The notes under the pieces: model-generated
The model's database searches: none
What the model saw: only the letters and a program-made list of their open reading frames with translations
Told to the model about the DNA's origin: nothing
Part shown: in pieces, positions 8,979 to 17,709 of the stretch
How the letters are laid out: each line of letters begins with the position of its first letter
Numbering within the stretch: position 1 is the stretch's first letter
Translations under genes and position numbers: made by a program
Source of the DNA: an uncultured Prevotellaceae bacterium
GTDB lineage: Bacteria > Bacteroidota > Bacteroidia > Bacteroidales > Bacteroidaceae
Direction: 5' to 3'
DNA: 48,642 nucleotides
Assembly: GCA_946540735.1 (NCBI GenBank)
Contig: CAMNIN010000024.1
Coordinates: 1 to 48,642, forward strand

Positions 8979-9545
8979 ATGATTAAATCACAAGACATCA
9001 AGAAAGGAACTTGCATCCGCATGGATGGCAAGCTGTATTTTTGTATCGACTTCCTCCATGTGAAACCCGGCAAAGGCAACACCATCATGCGCACCACCCT
9101 GAAGGACGTGGTGAGCGGCCGTGTGCTGGAGAAGCGCTTCAACATCGGTGAGGCACTTGAGGATGTGCGCGTGGAGCGCCGCCCCTACCAGTATCTCTAT
9201 CTGGAGGGTGAGGACTACATCTTCATGAATCAGGAGACCTATGACCAGATTCCCATCGCCCGCGATCTCATCACCGGTGTGGACTTCATGAAGGAGAGCG
9301 ACATCGTGGATGTGGTGAGCGACGCTGACACCAACACCATCCTCTATGCAGAGATGCCGGTGAAGACCGTGCTCCGCATCACCCATTCCGAGCCCGGCAT
9401 CAAGGGAGACACCGCCACCAACGCCACAAAGCCCGCGACACTGGAGACAGGCGTTGAGGTCCGCGTGCCCCTGTTTGTCGACGAGGGCGACCTTATCCAG
9501 GTAGACACCCGCGATGGCAGCTACCTGCAGCGCATGAAGGAATAA
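8979..9545 (+). CDS. efp: Elongation factor P
   Basis: A 188-residue translation factor that rescues ribosomes stalled on polyproline stretches. Domain I has the loop KPGKGNT with the tip lysine K32 (often modified in other bacteria), and the C-terminal domain ends with the conserved VDTRDGSYLQR. The start at 8979 (MIKSQDIKKGT) matches the family; the frame to 8931 adds 16 residues overlapping the promoter. A glycosyltransferase gene starts 17 bp downstream. Confidence 0.96.
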   Translation: MIKSQDIKKGTCIRMDGKLYFCIDFLHVKPGKGNTIMRTTLKDVVSGRVLEKRFNIGEALEDVRVERRPYQYLYLEGEDYIFMNQETYDQIPIARDLITGVDFMKESDIVDVVSDADTNTILYAEMPVKTVLRITHSEPGIKGDTATNATKPATLETGVEVRVPLFVDEGDLIQVDTRDGSYLQRMKE

Positions 9546-9562
9546 CACTTACCCCAAGTGGC

Positions 9563-10624
9563 ATGGAGGCCACCACACCGATGAGATATGCCATCATAGT
9601 GCCCGTATACAACCGTCCTGAAGAGGTGGACGAATTGCTTCAGAGCCTTGCCGCCCAGACCGAGCGCGACTTCGAGGTCATCGTGGTGGAAGACGGCTCA
9701 CAACGCCCCTGCAAGGATATCTGCACCAAATATGAAGATGTGCTTGACCTCCATTATTATGCCAAGAAAAACTCCGGCCCCGGCCAGAGCAGGAACTTCG
9801 GAGCCGAGCGCGCCAAAGGTGAATACCTGATCGTGCTCGACTCCGATGTAGTTTTACCCCCCGACTACCTCACCCATGTGAGCGAGGAGTTGGAGGTCAC
9901 CCACGCCGACGCCTTCGGCGGGCCCGACCGCGCACACGACTCTTTCACCGATGTGCAGAAGGCCATCAGCTATTCGATGACCTCTTTTTTCACTACTGGC
10001 GGCATACGTGGCGGCAAGCAGAAACTCGACAAGTTCTATCCCCGTTCGTTCAACATGGGCATCCGTCGCGACATCTACCTCAAGCTGGGAGGATTCTCGA
10101 AGATGCGATTCGGCGAGGATATCGATTTCTCCTACCGCATCGTGGAGGCCGGCTACAAGACGCGGCTGTTTGGCAGCGCATGGGTCTGGCACAAGCGGCG
10201 CACCGATTTCCGCAAATTCTTCCGTCAGGTCTATAACAGCGGCATCGCCCGCATCAACCTCTCCAAGCGCCATCCCGGCACATTGAAACTGGTGCATCTG
10301 CTGCCCATGGTGTTCACCTTGGGTGTGATTGCTCTAATCCTTGTCTCAGCCGTAGGCCGGGCGATGATGCACTACGACGCCGAGCACTGGAGGTCGTGGT
10401 ACAAAGTTTGCGCCATCCCCTGGATTCCCATCCTGCTATACAGCATCATCATACTCATCGACTCCACCCTGAAGAACAAGAGCCTGAAAGTGGGTCTGCT
10501 CTCCATTCCCGCCGCTTTTGTGCAACTCATGGGCTATGGCTTCGGTTTCATCGAGTCGTGGTGGAAACGCTGCGTGCGCAAGCAAGACGAATTCACGGCA
10601 TTTGAAAAGAACTTCTACAAATGA
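9563..10624 (+). CDS. Family 2 glycosyltransferase, membrane anchored
   Basis: A 353-residue GT-A fold enzyme. It begins with YAIIVPVYNRPEEV, has DSDVVLPPDY as the DxD-type metal site, and a GEDIDFSYRI block that matches the catalytic region of GT2 enzymes. Hydrophobic segments near residues 250-272, 285-300 and 310-325 place it in the inner membrane. It probably transfers sugars for a cell-surface glycan; the donor and acceptor are not readable. An alternative start is 9581. The stop overlaps radC by 4 bp (ATGA), so the two are likely co-transcribed. Confidence 0.88.
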   Translation: MEATTPMRYAIIVPVYNRPEEVDELLQSLAAQTERDFEVIVVEDGSQRPCKDICTKYEDVLDLHYYAKKNSGPGQSRNFGAERAKGEYLIVLDSDVVLPPDYLTHVSEELEVTHADAFGGPDRAHDSFTDVQKAISYSMTSFFTTGGIRGGKQKLDKFYPRSFNMGIRRDIYLKLGGFSKMRFGEDIDFSYRIVEAGYKTRLFGSAWVWHKRRTDFRKFFRQVYNSGIARINLSKRHPGTLKLVHLLPMVFTLGVIALILVSAVGRAMMHYDAEHWRSWYKVCAIPWIPILLYSIIILIDSTLKNKSLKVGLLSIPAAFVQLMGYGFGFIESWWKRCVRKQDEFTAFEKNFYK

Positions 10625-11310
10625 ACGAGAAACTGTCGATCAACCAATGGGCCGAGGAAGACCGTCCGCGGGAGAAATTCATGCGTTTGGGAGCCGGAGC
10701 CCTCAGCAAAGCCGAGCTTCTGGCCATCCTCATCGGTTCGGGCACGCCAAAGGAGAGTGCTGTAGACCTGATGAAACGCATTCTCAACGACTGCGGCGAC
10801 AGTCTCAATGCCCTGGGCAAGAAAGGGCTTCAGGAACTGCTGAACTACAATGGAATCGGAGAGGCCAAGGCTGTGACGATCCTGGCCGCCTGCGAGCTGG
10901 GCAAGCGCCGCCAAGAGGAAAAAGCCTTGGAGCGAGAGCAAATCACCTCGGCCAACGACATCTATGCCTTGATGCACCCCAAGATGCAGGACCTGGGCAC
11001 GGAACAGGCATGGGTGCTGCTCCTCAACCAGAATTTCAAGCTCATCAAGGCGGAGCAACTGTCGTCGGGCGGCATCAGTGAAACCGCCGTCGACGTCAGG
11101 CAGATCATGAAACTCGCCGTGCTCAACAACGCCACCGTGCTGGCCCTTGTCCACAACCACCCCAGCAACAACATCACCCCGAGTCAGGACGATGACCGCA
11201 TCACACAGCGCGTGAAGAAAGCGTGCGAGATCATGCGCATCCACTTACTCGACCATGTCATCGTGACCGACGGCAGATACTACTCCTATCACGATCAGGG
11301 CAAGCTCTAA
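10621..11310 (+). CDS. radC: RadC-like JAB/JAMM domain protein
   Basis: A 229-residue protein of the RadC family. An N-terminal helix-hairpin-helix-like part (about 1-100) precedes the JAMM metalloprotease-like domain with HNHPSNNITPSQDD at 178-191, whose two histidines and aspartate would bind zinc. RadC proteins were linked to DNA repair on weak grounds, and their true activity is unclear. The ATG overlaps the stop of the glycosyltransferase gene. Confidence 0.93.
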   Translation: MNEKLSINQWAEEDRPREKFMRLGAGALSKAELLAILIGSGTPKESAVDLMKRILNDCGDSLNALGKKGLQELLNYNGIGEAKAVTILAACELGKRRQEEKALEREQITSANDIYALMHPKMQDLGTEQAWVLLLNQNFKLIKAEQLSSGGISETAVDVRQIMKLAVLNNATVLALVHNHPSNNITPSQDDDRITQRVKKACEIMRIHLLDHVIVTDGRYYSYHDQGKL

Positions 11311-11429
11311 ACCCATGATTTCTGAGTCCTGCGGCATCTTTATCACCTTTTTTCTTGCATTTCAGAAAGAATTGTCTTAAATTTGCATCTGACGCTCAGA
11401 GCGACACCATCACCTAACAGACATCCATC

Positions 11430-12062
11430 ATGAACGAGAACTCCCTTCATCACGAGTCACAGCCCGAGAAACTGGCCGCATGTGTGGCCGGATGGCCACA
11501 ATTGAACGGCGGAATCCACTACAAGCACCTGGTGGACTACCATACCTACCACGCTTTCGGCACCTACAATCTGTCGAATGAGGAATGGGACATCCGCGAG
11601 ATGATCTACAACTTCAAGAACAACTCCGAACTGACCGATCCCATCTCGCACCGCCAAGCCCTGGAGAAAGCCATCGGACTGCTCCTGCCCCTGCTTGAGG
11701 AGACTTTCGGCGAGATGCTTCCCCAACTGACCTTGGTGTGCATTCCCGCCTCCACAGCGGAGAAGACCGCAGCCCGTTTTGAGGAGTTCGCCAACATCGT
11801 CGCATCCAAGACCGGGATGGAAAACGGCTATGACCACGTCGACGTGGTCATCGACGGGGAGTCGAAGCACCTCGGCGACCAGCCACAATACGCCCTCGAT
11901 CCGACCTTCTTCAAAGGTCGTCAGGTGCTGCTCTTCGACGACATCATGGCCACGGGCAACAGTGTCGCCAGTTTCGCCACACAGGTAATCGACAGCGGCG
12001 CCGACGTCGTTGCAGCCGTCGTACTGGGCAAAACCGTAGCCGACAAATACGACAAGGAGTGA
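11430..12062 (+). CDS. Phosphoribosyltransferase-like protein
   Basis: A 210-residue protein whose C-terminal half has the PRPP-binding loop VLLFDDIMATGNS (about 166-178), the type I phosphoribosyltransferase signature as in ComF. No zinc finger or purine-specific hood is recognisable, so the substrate is unknown. A -7 box TAAATTTG at 11378-11385 lies 45 bp upstream. The next gene starts 42 bp downstream. Confidence 0.7.
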   Translation: MNENSLHHESQPEKLAACVAGWPQLNGGIHYKHLVDYHTYHAFGTYNLSNEEWDIREMIYNFKNNSELTDPISHRQALEKAIGLLLPLLEETFGEMLPQLTLVCIPASTAEKTAARFEEFANIVASKTGMENGYDHVDVVIDGESKHLGDQPQYALDPTFFKGRQVLLFDDIMATGNSVASFATQVIDSGADVVAAVVLGKTVADKYDKE

Positions 12063-12104
12063 CACAAGAAGGGATGACAAGGACATCCCACACCTACAAA
12101 CGAT

Positions 12105-12425
12105 ATGACAGCAGACAAGAAAACCGAAATAGAAAGCAAGATCGTCGATGTGCTCCGCACCGTCTTCGACCCAGAGATACCCGTCAACATCTATGACTTA
12201 GGTCTGATCTACCGCATCGAACTCGACGACGAGGGCAATCTCGACATTGACATGACTTTCACCGCCCCATCATGCCCCATGGCCGATTACATCCTCGAGG
12301 ATGTCAGGACCAAGACCGAAGCCATCGAGGGTGTGATCACCTCCAACGTGCACCTCGTCTTCGAGCCGGAATGGAACCAAAGCATGATGACCGAGGAAGC
12401 CCGTATGGAACTGGGATTCGACTAA
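12105..12425 (+). CDS. MIP18/SufT-like iron-sulfur assembly protein (DUF59)
   Basis: A 106-residue single-domain protein with FDPEIPVNIYDLGLIY at 21-36 and FTAPSCPMADYI at 52-63, whose Cys57 is the conserved family cysteine. Relatives (SufT, PaaD, Cia2) help to mature Fe-S proteins in the cytosol. No suf genes are in the window, so the role here is by family only. The LpxH-like gene starts 9 bp downstream. Confidence 0.88.
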   Translation: MTADKKTEIESKIVDVLRTVFDPEIPVNIYDLGLIYRIELDDEGNLDIDMTFTAPSCPMADYILEDVRTKTEAIEGVITSNVHLVFEPEWNQSMMTEEARMELGFD

Positions 12426-12434
12426 TCACAACCC

Positions 12435-13202
12435 ATGAAGAAAAACGTCTATTTCCTCTCCGACGCCCACCTGGGATCGCTTGCGATAGCGCATTCACGT
12501 ACGCAAGAGCGCAGGCTTGTGCGCTTCCTCGACAGCATCAAGACCAAAGCTGCCGCCATCTACCTGCTCGGCGACATGTTTGATTTCTGGAATGAGTACC
12601 GCTATGTGGTGCCCAAGGGCTACACCCGTTTTCTGGGGAAGATCTCCGAGCTCACCGACATGGGTGTGGAGGTGCATTTCTTCACCGGCAACCATGACCT
12701 CTGGACCTACGGCTACCTGGAGCAGGAATGCGGCATGATCGTGCACCGCAAGCCACTGACCACAGAAATCTACGACAAGGTGTTCTTCCTGGCCCATGGC
12801 GACGGTCTCGGCGATCCCGATGCCAAATTCAAGTTTCTGCGCAAGCTCTTCCACAACCGCACCTGCCAAGTGCTGCTCAATGCCATCCATCCGCGCTGGG
12901 GCATGTCACTCGGACTGCACTGGGCGAAGAAAAGCCGGATGAAACGCGCCGACGGCAAGGAGCCGCCCTATATGGGTGAGGACCGCGAGGACCTGGTGCG
13001 CTTCACCAAGGAATACATGAAGACCCATGCGGAAATCGACTATTTCATCTTTGGGCACCGCCACATCGAGCTCGACCTGATGCTCTCGAAGAAAAGCCGG
13101 ATGATGATCATCGGCGACTGGATATGGCAATTCACCTATGTGGTGTATGACGGCGACCATATCTTCATCGAGGAATATGTGGAGGGAGAGAGCAAGCCAT
13201 AG
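12435..13202 (+). CDS. lpxH: UDP-2,3-diacylglucosamine diphosphatase (LpxH-like)
   Basis: A 255-residue calcineurin-like phosphoesterase with all five metal blocks: SDAHLGS (9-15), GDMFDFWNEY (46-55), GNHDLW (85-90), AHGDGLGD and GHRH (207-210). The FDFW element is typical of LpxH, which hydrolyses UDP-diacylglucosamine to lipid X in lipid A synthesis at the inner membrane. Other Bacteroidetes phosphoesterases share these blocks, so the exact substrate is inferred. Confidence 0.85.
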   Translation: MKKNVYFLSDAHLGSLAIAHSRTQERRLVRFLDSIKTKAAAIYLLGDMFDFWNEYRYVVPKGYTRFLGKISELTDMGVEVHFFTGNHDLWTYGYLEQECGMIVHRKPLTTEIYDKVFFLAHGDGLGDPDAKFKFLRKLFHNRTCQVLLNAIHPRWGMSLGLHWAKKSRMKRADGKEPPYMGEDREDLVRFTKEYMKTHAEIDYFIFGHRHIELDLMLSKKSRMMIIGDWIWQFTYVVYDGDHIFIEEYVEGESKP

Positions 13203-13263
13203 GGATTTTTCAGCATCAAAAAAAGTCGATTCGCCGACAAAAAGATCCTGTTGGTTGAAAGAA

Positions 13264-13420
13264 TTTGCAGGTGCGCTCCTTGTTTTGTATATTTGCAACA
13301 TGACATGATGATCAGAGTACGACAATTTTCTCAATCAGGAAGCAACATAGACATCAAAATCAGGTTTGTAGAATCAAGTTAAGTTAAGGGATTGGGTTCC
13401 GTGAGGAAGTCAATCCCTAT
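13264..13420 (+). ncRNA. Candidate small transcript with its own promoter and terminator
   Basis: In the 358-bp gap between the LpxH-like gene and ackA, TTTG (13264-13267) and TATATTTG (13288-13295) are 20 bp apart. About 90 bp downstream GGGATTG (13388-13394) pairs with CAATCCC (13411-13417) and is followed by TATTTGTTT. Together they would give an RNA of roughly 120 nt. It also contains a 25-codon frame, ATG 13305 to TAA 13382. Whether it acts as RNA or encodes a small peptide cannot be told. Confidence 0.45.
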
Positions 13421-13486
13421 TTGTTTCCCATGGGGAGAGATGCTGTGGAAGGGGACTTGAAGTGGCCGTTCGCCTTTGAAAAGAAC

Positions 13487-13526
13487 AGTCCCGAAGGCTG
13501 CGGCGGAATGCCGCCCCTTCGGGACT
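13487..13526 (-). terminator. Terminator of the pta-ackA operon
   Basis: A strong hairpin: outer arms AGTCCCGAAG/CTTCGGGACT and inner arms GGCGG/CCGCC. It lies 36 bp beyond the ackA stop, and the minus strand continues with a T-rich stretch (GTTCTTTTC). Confidence 0.8.
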
Positions 13527-13561
13527 GAGAATTACTCTTAGAACAGGATTGCGAGAGCGGT

Positions 13562-14752
13562 TTACACCAGATTCACCGTGTCGGTGGCGATCATCAGTTC
13601 CTCGTCGGTAGGGATGACACAGACGGTCACCTTAGAGTCATCAGCAGAGATGACAGCCTCTTCACCACGGGTCTTGTTGCGCTCAGCGTCGAACTTCACG
13701 CCAAGGAACTCGAGGTCTTTGCAAACTTCCTCACGCATGCCCATCTGGTTCTCGCCTACGCCGGCTGTGAACACGATGATGTCGACTCCACCCATGGCAG
13801 CAGCATAAGCACCGATATACTTCTTGATGCGGTAGAAATACATGTCGAGAGCGAGTTGAGCACGCTCATTACCCTCTTTGGCAGCATTCTCCACGTCACG
13901 CATGTCGCTGCTCTCGCCAGTGATACCCAGCACGCCGCTCTGCTTGTTGAGCAGATTGGACATGCCGTCAGCATCGAGGTCGAGTTTCTTGGCCAGGAAA
14001 GTGATGGCGCCACCATCAATATCGCCGCTGCGAGTGCCCATCATCAGACCCTCCAGAGGAGTCAAGCCCATGGAAGTGTCGACACACTGTCCGTCTTTCA
14101 CGGCAGCGATGGAGCCACCATTGCCGATATGGCAAGTAATGATACGCTTGCCTTTGGGGTTGACATCCAGGAACTCACACACCCGCTGTGAGACGTAGCG
14201 GTGGCTGGTGCCATGGAAGCCATAGCGGCGCACGCCATACTGCTTGTAAAGGCCGTAGGGGATGGCATACATATAAGCCTTCTTGGGCATGGTTTGGTGG
14301 AAAGCGGTATCGAAGACCCCCACCTGAGGCAATCCGGGCATCAGCTCACTCACAGCCCTCACGCCCTTCAGGTTGGCAGGGTTGTGCAGCGGAGCGAGGT
14401 CGATGCACTTCTCGAAGGCATCGAGCACCTCATCGTTGAGCAGCACGCTCTTATTGAACTGCTCGCCGCCGTGCACCATTCGGTGGCCCACGGCGTCAAT
14501 CTCCTTGAGGTCCTTGATGGCGCCGATCTCCGGATCGGTCAGCAATGAGAAGATGAACTTGACCCCCTCGGTATGTTCGGGGATATCGTGCATGATGGTT
14601 TTCTTCTCGCCATTGGGGAGCTTCACTTTCACGAATGCGCCGTCGAGGCCCACGCGCTCAGCTCCACCAGAGGCCATCACCTCCTTGGTGTCCATATCAT
14701 AAAGTGCATACTTGATGGACGAGGAGCCGCAGTTTAATACTAATATTTTCAT
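13562..14752 (-). CDS. ackA: Acetate kinase
   Basis: Converts acetyl-phosphate and ADP to acetate and ATP in fermentative metabolism. It has 396 residues, the usual length. The ASKHA phosphate-1 motif NCGSSSIKYAL is at 7-17, and the signatures YGFHGTSHRYVS and HIGNGGS are present. It follows pta by 35 bp in the classical pta-ackA order and ends with a strong terminator at 13487-13526. Confidence 0.97.
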   Translation of the reverse strand: MKILVLNCGSSSIKYALYDMDTKEVMASGGAERVGLDGAFVKVKLPNGEKKTIMHDIPEHTEGVKFIFSLLTDPEIGAIKDLKEIDAVGHRMVHGGEQFNKSVLLNDEVLDAFEKCIDLAPLHNPANLKGVRAVSELMPGLPQVGVFDTAFHQTMPKKAYMYAIPYGLYKQYGVRRYGFHGTSHRYVSQRVCEFLDVNPKGKRIITCHIGNGGSIAAVKDGQCVDTSMGLTPLEGLMMGTRSGDIDGGAITFLAKKLDLDADGMSNLLNKQSGVLGITGESSDMRDVENAAKEGNERAQLALDMYFYRIKKYIGAYAAAMGGVDIIVFTAGVGENQMGMREEVCKDLEFLGVKFDAERNKTRGEEAVISADDSKVTVCVIPTDEELMIATDTVNLV

Positions 14753-14787
14753 TTCCTTCTTTTAAAAATTGATATTTCGTTTGAATC

Positions 14788-15798
14788 TTATTTCTTGGCA
14801 TCCATAGCCTGGCAAGCAGTGATGGCCACCATCTTGTAGATATCATCTACGGAGCATCCGCGGCTAAGGTCGTTGACCGGCCGGGCGATACCCTGGAGGA
14901 TAGGACCGAGAGCCTCGGCGTCGCCCAAGCGCTGCACCAGTTTGTATCCGATATTACCCACCTCGAGGTTGGGGAACACGAGCACGTTGGCCTTTCCAGC
15001 AATCTCACTGCCCGGAGCTTTCTTGGCACCCACGGAGGGCACGAGAGCAGCATCGGCCTGCAGCTCGCCGTCCACCTTCAGGCTCGGGTCGAGTTCCTTA
15101 GCCAGTTTGGTGGCCTCGATCACCTTGTCGACCACCTCATGGGAGGCACTGCCCTTGGTGGAGAAGCTCAGCATGGCCACGCGCGGATCCTCGAATCCAG
15201 CGACGCTCTTGGCAGTCTGAGCGGTACAGACAGCGATCTGTGAGAGCTGTACGGCGTCGGGCATCGGAGTGACGGCCACGTCGCCCACCACGAGGATACC
15301 ATTCTCGCCATACTGAGGCTGCTTGGTGATGAGCAGCATAGCGCCGCTGACACAGGTGATGCCCGGAGAGCACTTGATGATCTGCAGGGCAGGACGCAGT
15401 GTGTCGCCTGTGGTGCTCAATGCGCCGGAGATCTGTCCATCGGCACCCTCGGTCTTGATGATCATGCAGCCCAGATAGAGCGGATTTTTCACCAGTTCAC
15501 GGGCTTTCTCGATGGTCATGCCTTTCTTTTTGCGGAGCTCGGTGAGCAGCTGGGCATATTCCTCACTCTTCGGATTGTTCTCCGGGTCGATGAGGGTAGC
15601 TTTGTCGATATTTTCCAGTCCCCACTGCTTGGCCAAGCCGTGGATCTCGTCAGGATTACCGATCAGGATCAGGTCGGCGATGTCTTCGGCAAGCACTCTG
15701 TCGGCTGCCCTCAATGTGCGCTCCTCCGTTGCCTCGGGGAGAACGATGCGCTGCTTGTTGCTCTTAGCGCGCTCAATGATTTGCTGTACTAAATCCAT
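14788..15798 (-). CDS. pta: Phosphate acetyltransferase
   Basis: Interconverts acetyl-CoA and acetyl-phosphate. The 336-residue protein is the short form that has only the C-terminal catalytic PTA domain, without the DRTGG regulatory region of the long enterobacterial enzyme. Motifs such as SGALSTTGDTLRPALQ and the final GCSVDDIYKMVAITA agree. The start at 15798 (MDLVQQIIERA) fits the family; 18 further upstream residues are non-homologous. Its promoter box is at 15839-15846. Confidence 0.96.
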   Translation of the reverse strand: MDLVQQIIERAKSNKQRIVLPEATEERTLRAADRVLAEDIADLILIGNPDEIHGLAKQWGLENIDKATLIDPENNPKSEEYAQLLTELRKKKGMTIEKARELVKNPLYLGCMIIKTEGADGQISGALSTTGDTLRPALQIIKCSPGITCVSGAMLLITKQPQYGENGILVVGDVAVTPMPDAVQLSQIAVCTAQTAKSVAGFEDPRVAMLSFSTKGSASHEVVDKVIEATKLAKELDPSLKVDGELQADAALVPSVGAKKAPGSEIAGKANVLVFPNLEVGNIGYKLVQRLGDAEALGPILQGIARPVNDLSRGCSVDDIYKMVAITACQAMDAKK

Positions 15799-15838
15799 AG
15801 TTGTTTTTTGAAATATTGTGCTTTTAATAGGAATAATG

Positions 15839-15846
15839 CAAAGGTA
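15839..15846 (-). promoter_or_regulatory. -7 box of the pta-ackA promoter
   Basis: The minus strand reads TACCTTTG, 40 bp before the pta start; no clear -33 TTTG is seen at the expected place. Confidence 0.55.
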
Positions 15847-15921
15847 GTGCAAAAAAAGGAATTATGAGCGAAAAAGCGTGAAAAAATCATTTTCGCCATA
15901 GCATATCGGCGTGCAGGCCCG

Positions 15922-16689
15922 TCATCCCATCTCCTTGGTGAGGATGCTCTCCAGGTCTTCAAACGACAAATGGAGTTTGAACTCGCCGTTCACAGCCACG
16001 CTGACGCGGCCAGTCTCTTCAGAGACGATGATGGCCACGGCATCGCTCTCCTCAGAAATGCCCATTCCCGCGCGGTGGCGCAGGCCCAGTTCCTTGGGGA
16101 TCTCATTGCTGTGTGACACCGGCAGCACACAACCCGCCGCGCGTATGCGCTTCTTGGAGATGATCATCGCTCCATCGTGGAGAGGAGCGCCTTTGTAGAA
16201 GATATTCTCGATCAGCCGCTGGTTGATGTTGGCATCAATCAGTTCCCCGGCTGTCTGCATGAGGTCATCGAGAGGGATGGCTCGTTCTATCACGATCAGT
16301 GCGCCCACCTTCTCACGTGCCATACTCATGCAGGCACTCACGATCGGCATGATGGATTTCCGGTCGACCTCATCTTTCTTTTTCGACCCGAAGAAGCGCA
16401 TCAGCGGTTCCATTTTCCGGTGTGCGCCCAGATTATAGAGGAACTTACGGATCTCACTTTGAAACAGTACGATGAACCCGATCACACCCACGCTCACCAG
16501 TTTGTCGAGGATGCTGCCCAGCAGACGCATTTCCAGCACCTGACTGACAATGAGCCATATCAGGATGAAGACAAGGATTCCGATGAACACATTGATAGAC
16601 CGCGACTCCTTCATCAGCCTGTAGCTGTAGTAGAGGATCACCGCTACGAGGAAAATGTCAAGCAGGTCTTTCAAGCCAAATTCTATCAT
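15922..16689 (-). CDS. cdaA: Diadenylate cyclase CdaA
   Basis: Makes cyclic di-AMP from two ATP. Three N-terminal membrane helices (about 10-25, 33-52 and 62-78) precede the DisA_N catalytic domain. DGA is at 172-174 and RHR at 204-206, the two active-site motifs, so it should be active. c-di-AMP governs potassium and osmotic balance and wall homeostasis in other bacteria. No CdaR regulator follows; instead it lies 12 bp downstream of folP, an arrangement I recall from other Bacteroidetes. Confidence 0.95.
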   Translation of the reverse strand: MIEFGLKDLLDIFLVAVILYYSYRLMKESRSINVFIGILVFILIWLIVSQVLEMRLLGSILDKLVSVGVIGFIVLFQSEIRKFLYNLGAHRKMEPLMRFFGSKKKDEVDRKSIMPIVSACMSMAREKVGALIVIERAIPLDDLMQTAGELIDANINQRLIENIFYKGAPLHDGAMIISKKRIRAAGCVLPVSHSNEIPKELGLRHRAGMGISEESDAVAIIVSEETGRVSVAVNGEFKLHLSFEDLESILTKEMG

Positions 16690-16701
16690 ATCAGCATCGT
16701 T

Positions 16702-17610
16702 TTATCTGGATTCAGGACTCGAAGGACGGAACAGCGAGATTTGCGGTCCTTCATCAGGAGTGAACTTTCGAAGATGCCCCACAATCCGGCATACCTCCAC
16801 CGCCTCTCCCACGTCATGCACGCGAAGCATGGCAGCACCATGCATCAGGGCCACAGCATGCAAAGCCGTCGTCGCATTGAGCGCTTCAGCCGTGTCGCAA
16901 CCGAGCAGACGAGTGATCATCGACTTGCGCGAGACCCCCACCAGTATGGGGAGCCGCAGAGCCTGAAGGTCAGGCAAGCGGGCCATCAACGCATAGTTCT
17001 GTTCGAGGTCCTTGCCAAAGCCAAACCCCGGATCGACAAGGATATCATTCACCCCCATCGCCCTCAGTTGCCCTACCTCTCGTGCAAGAGCCAGAAGCAT
17101 TTCCTCCACCGTGGGACGAACGGACATCAGCACATAGGGCACGCGCAGTTTCGCCACCATCCGGAACATCGGCGGCACCGTCTTATCATCAGCGACAGAA
17201 GCGTGGAGAGCACCAGCCGCTCCCCCACCCTCAGAGACATCATTGATGATGGCAGCGCCAAATTCCTCGACAGCCATCCGCGCCACATCAGGCCGGAACG
17301 TGTCGACACTCACAACCGCCTCCGGCTGTTGCCGGCGAACAATGGCCAGAGCATGGCGCATCCGTCTCATCTCCTCATCCTCAGCGACCACGCCAGCTCC
17401 AGGTCGGGTGGAGAAAGCCCCCACGTCGATGACCGAGGCACCCTGGGCTATAATCTCATCCGCTCTTTCGGCGATCTCATGCTCCGTCTGCACTCTGCTG
17501 CCCGCAAAAAAGGAGTCAGGAGTAGCATTGAGTATACCCATGACCTTGGGCTCGGACAAATCCATCAGCCGTCCGTTCACATTGATTGTATGGTGCGGTA
17601 AGAGTTCCAT
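16702..17610 (-). CDS. folP: Dihydropteroate synthase
   Basis: Condenses p-aminobenzoate with hydroxymethyl-dihydropterin pyrophosphate in folate synthesis; the target of sulfonamides. The 302-residue TIM-barrel protein has VMGILNATPDSFF at 23-35, the FSTRPGA loop and DPGFGFGKDLEQN. The start is at 17610 (MELLPHHTINVNG); the frame further up runs through the promoter region into murF. A -7 box (TAATTTTG on the minus strand, 17616-17623) lies directly upstream. It is divergent from murF and co-directional with cdaA. Confidence 0.95.
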   Translation of the reverse strand: MELLPHHTINVNGRLMDLSEPKVMGILNATPDSFFAGSRVQTEHEIAERADEIIAQGASVIDVGAFSTRPGAGVVAEDEEMRRMRHALAIVRRQQPEAVVSVDTFRPDVARMAVEEFGAAIINDVSEGGGAAGALHASVADDKTVPPMFRMVAKLRVPYVLMSVRPTVEEMLLALAREVGQLRAMGVNDILVDPGFGFGKDLEQNYALMARLPDLQALRLPILVGVSRKSMITRLLGCDTAEALNATTALHAVALMHGAAMLRVHDVGEAVEVCRIVGHLRKFTPDEGPQISLFRPSSPESR

Positions 17611-17709
17611 AGATGCAAAATTAGGCAAAAAATCCGGTTTTTTCTTGCTATCATGACAAAAAACGAAAAAAATGCCTAATTTTGTCTCGCCAAAACCAAA
17701 ACCAAACCC

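Noticed and set aside
16177..17601. 474-codon plus-strand frame
   Set aside because: Antisense to cdaA and folP, rich in His/Arg as typical for shadow frames of GC-rich genes.
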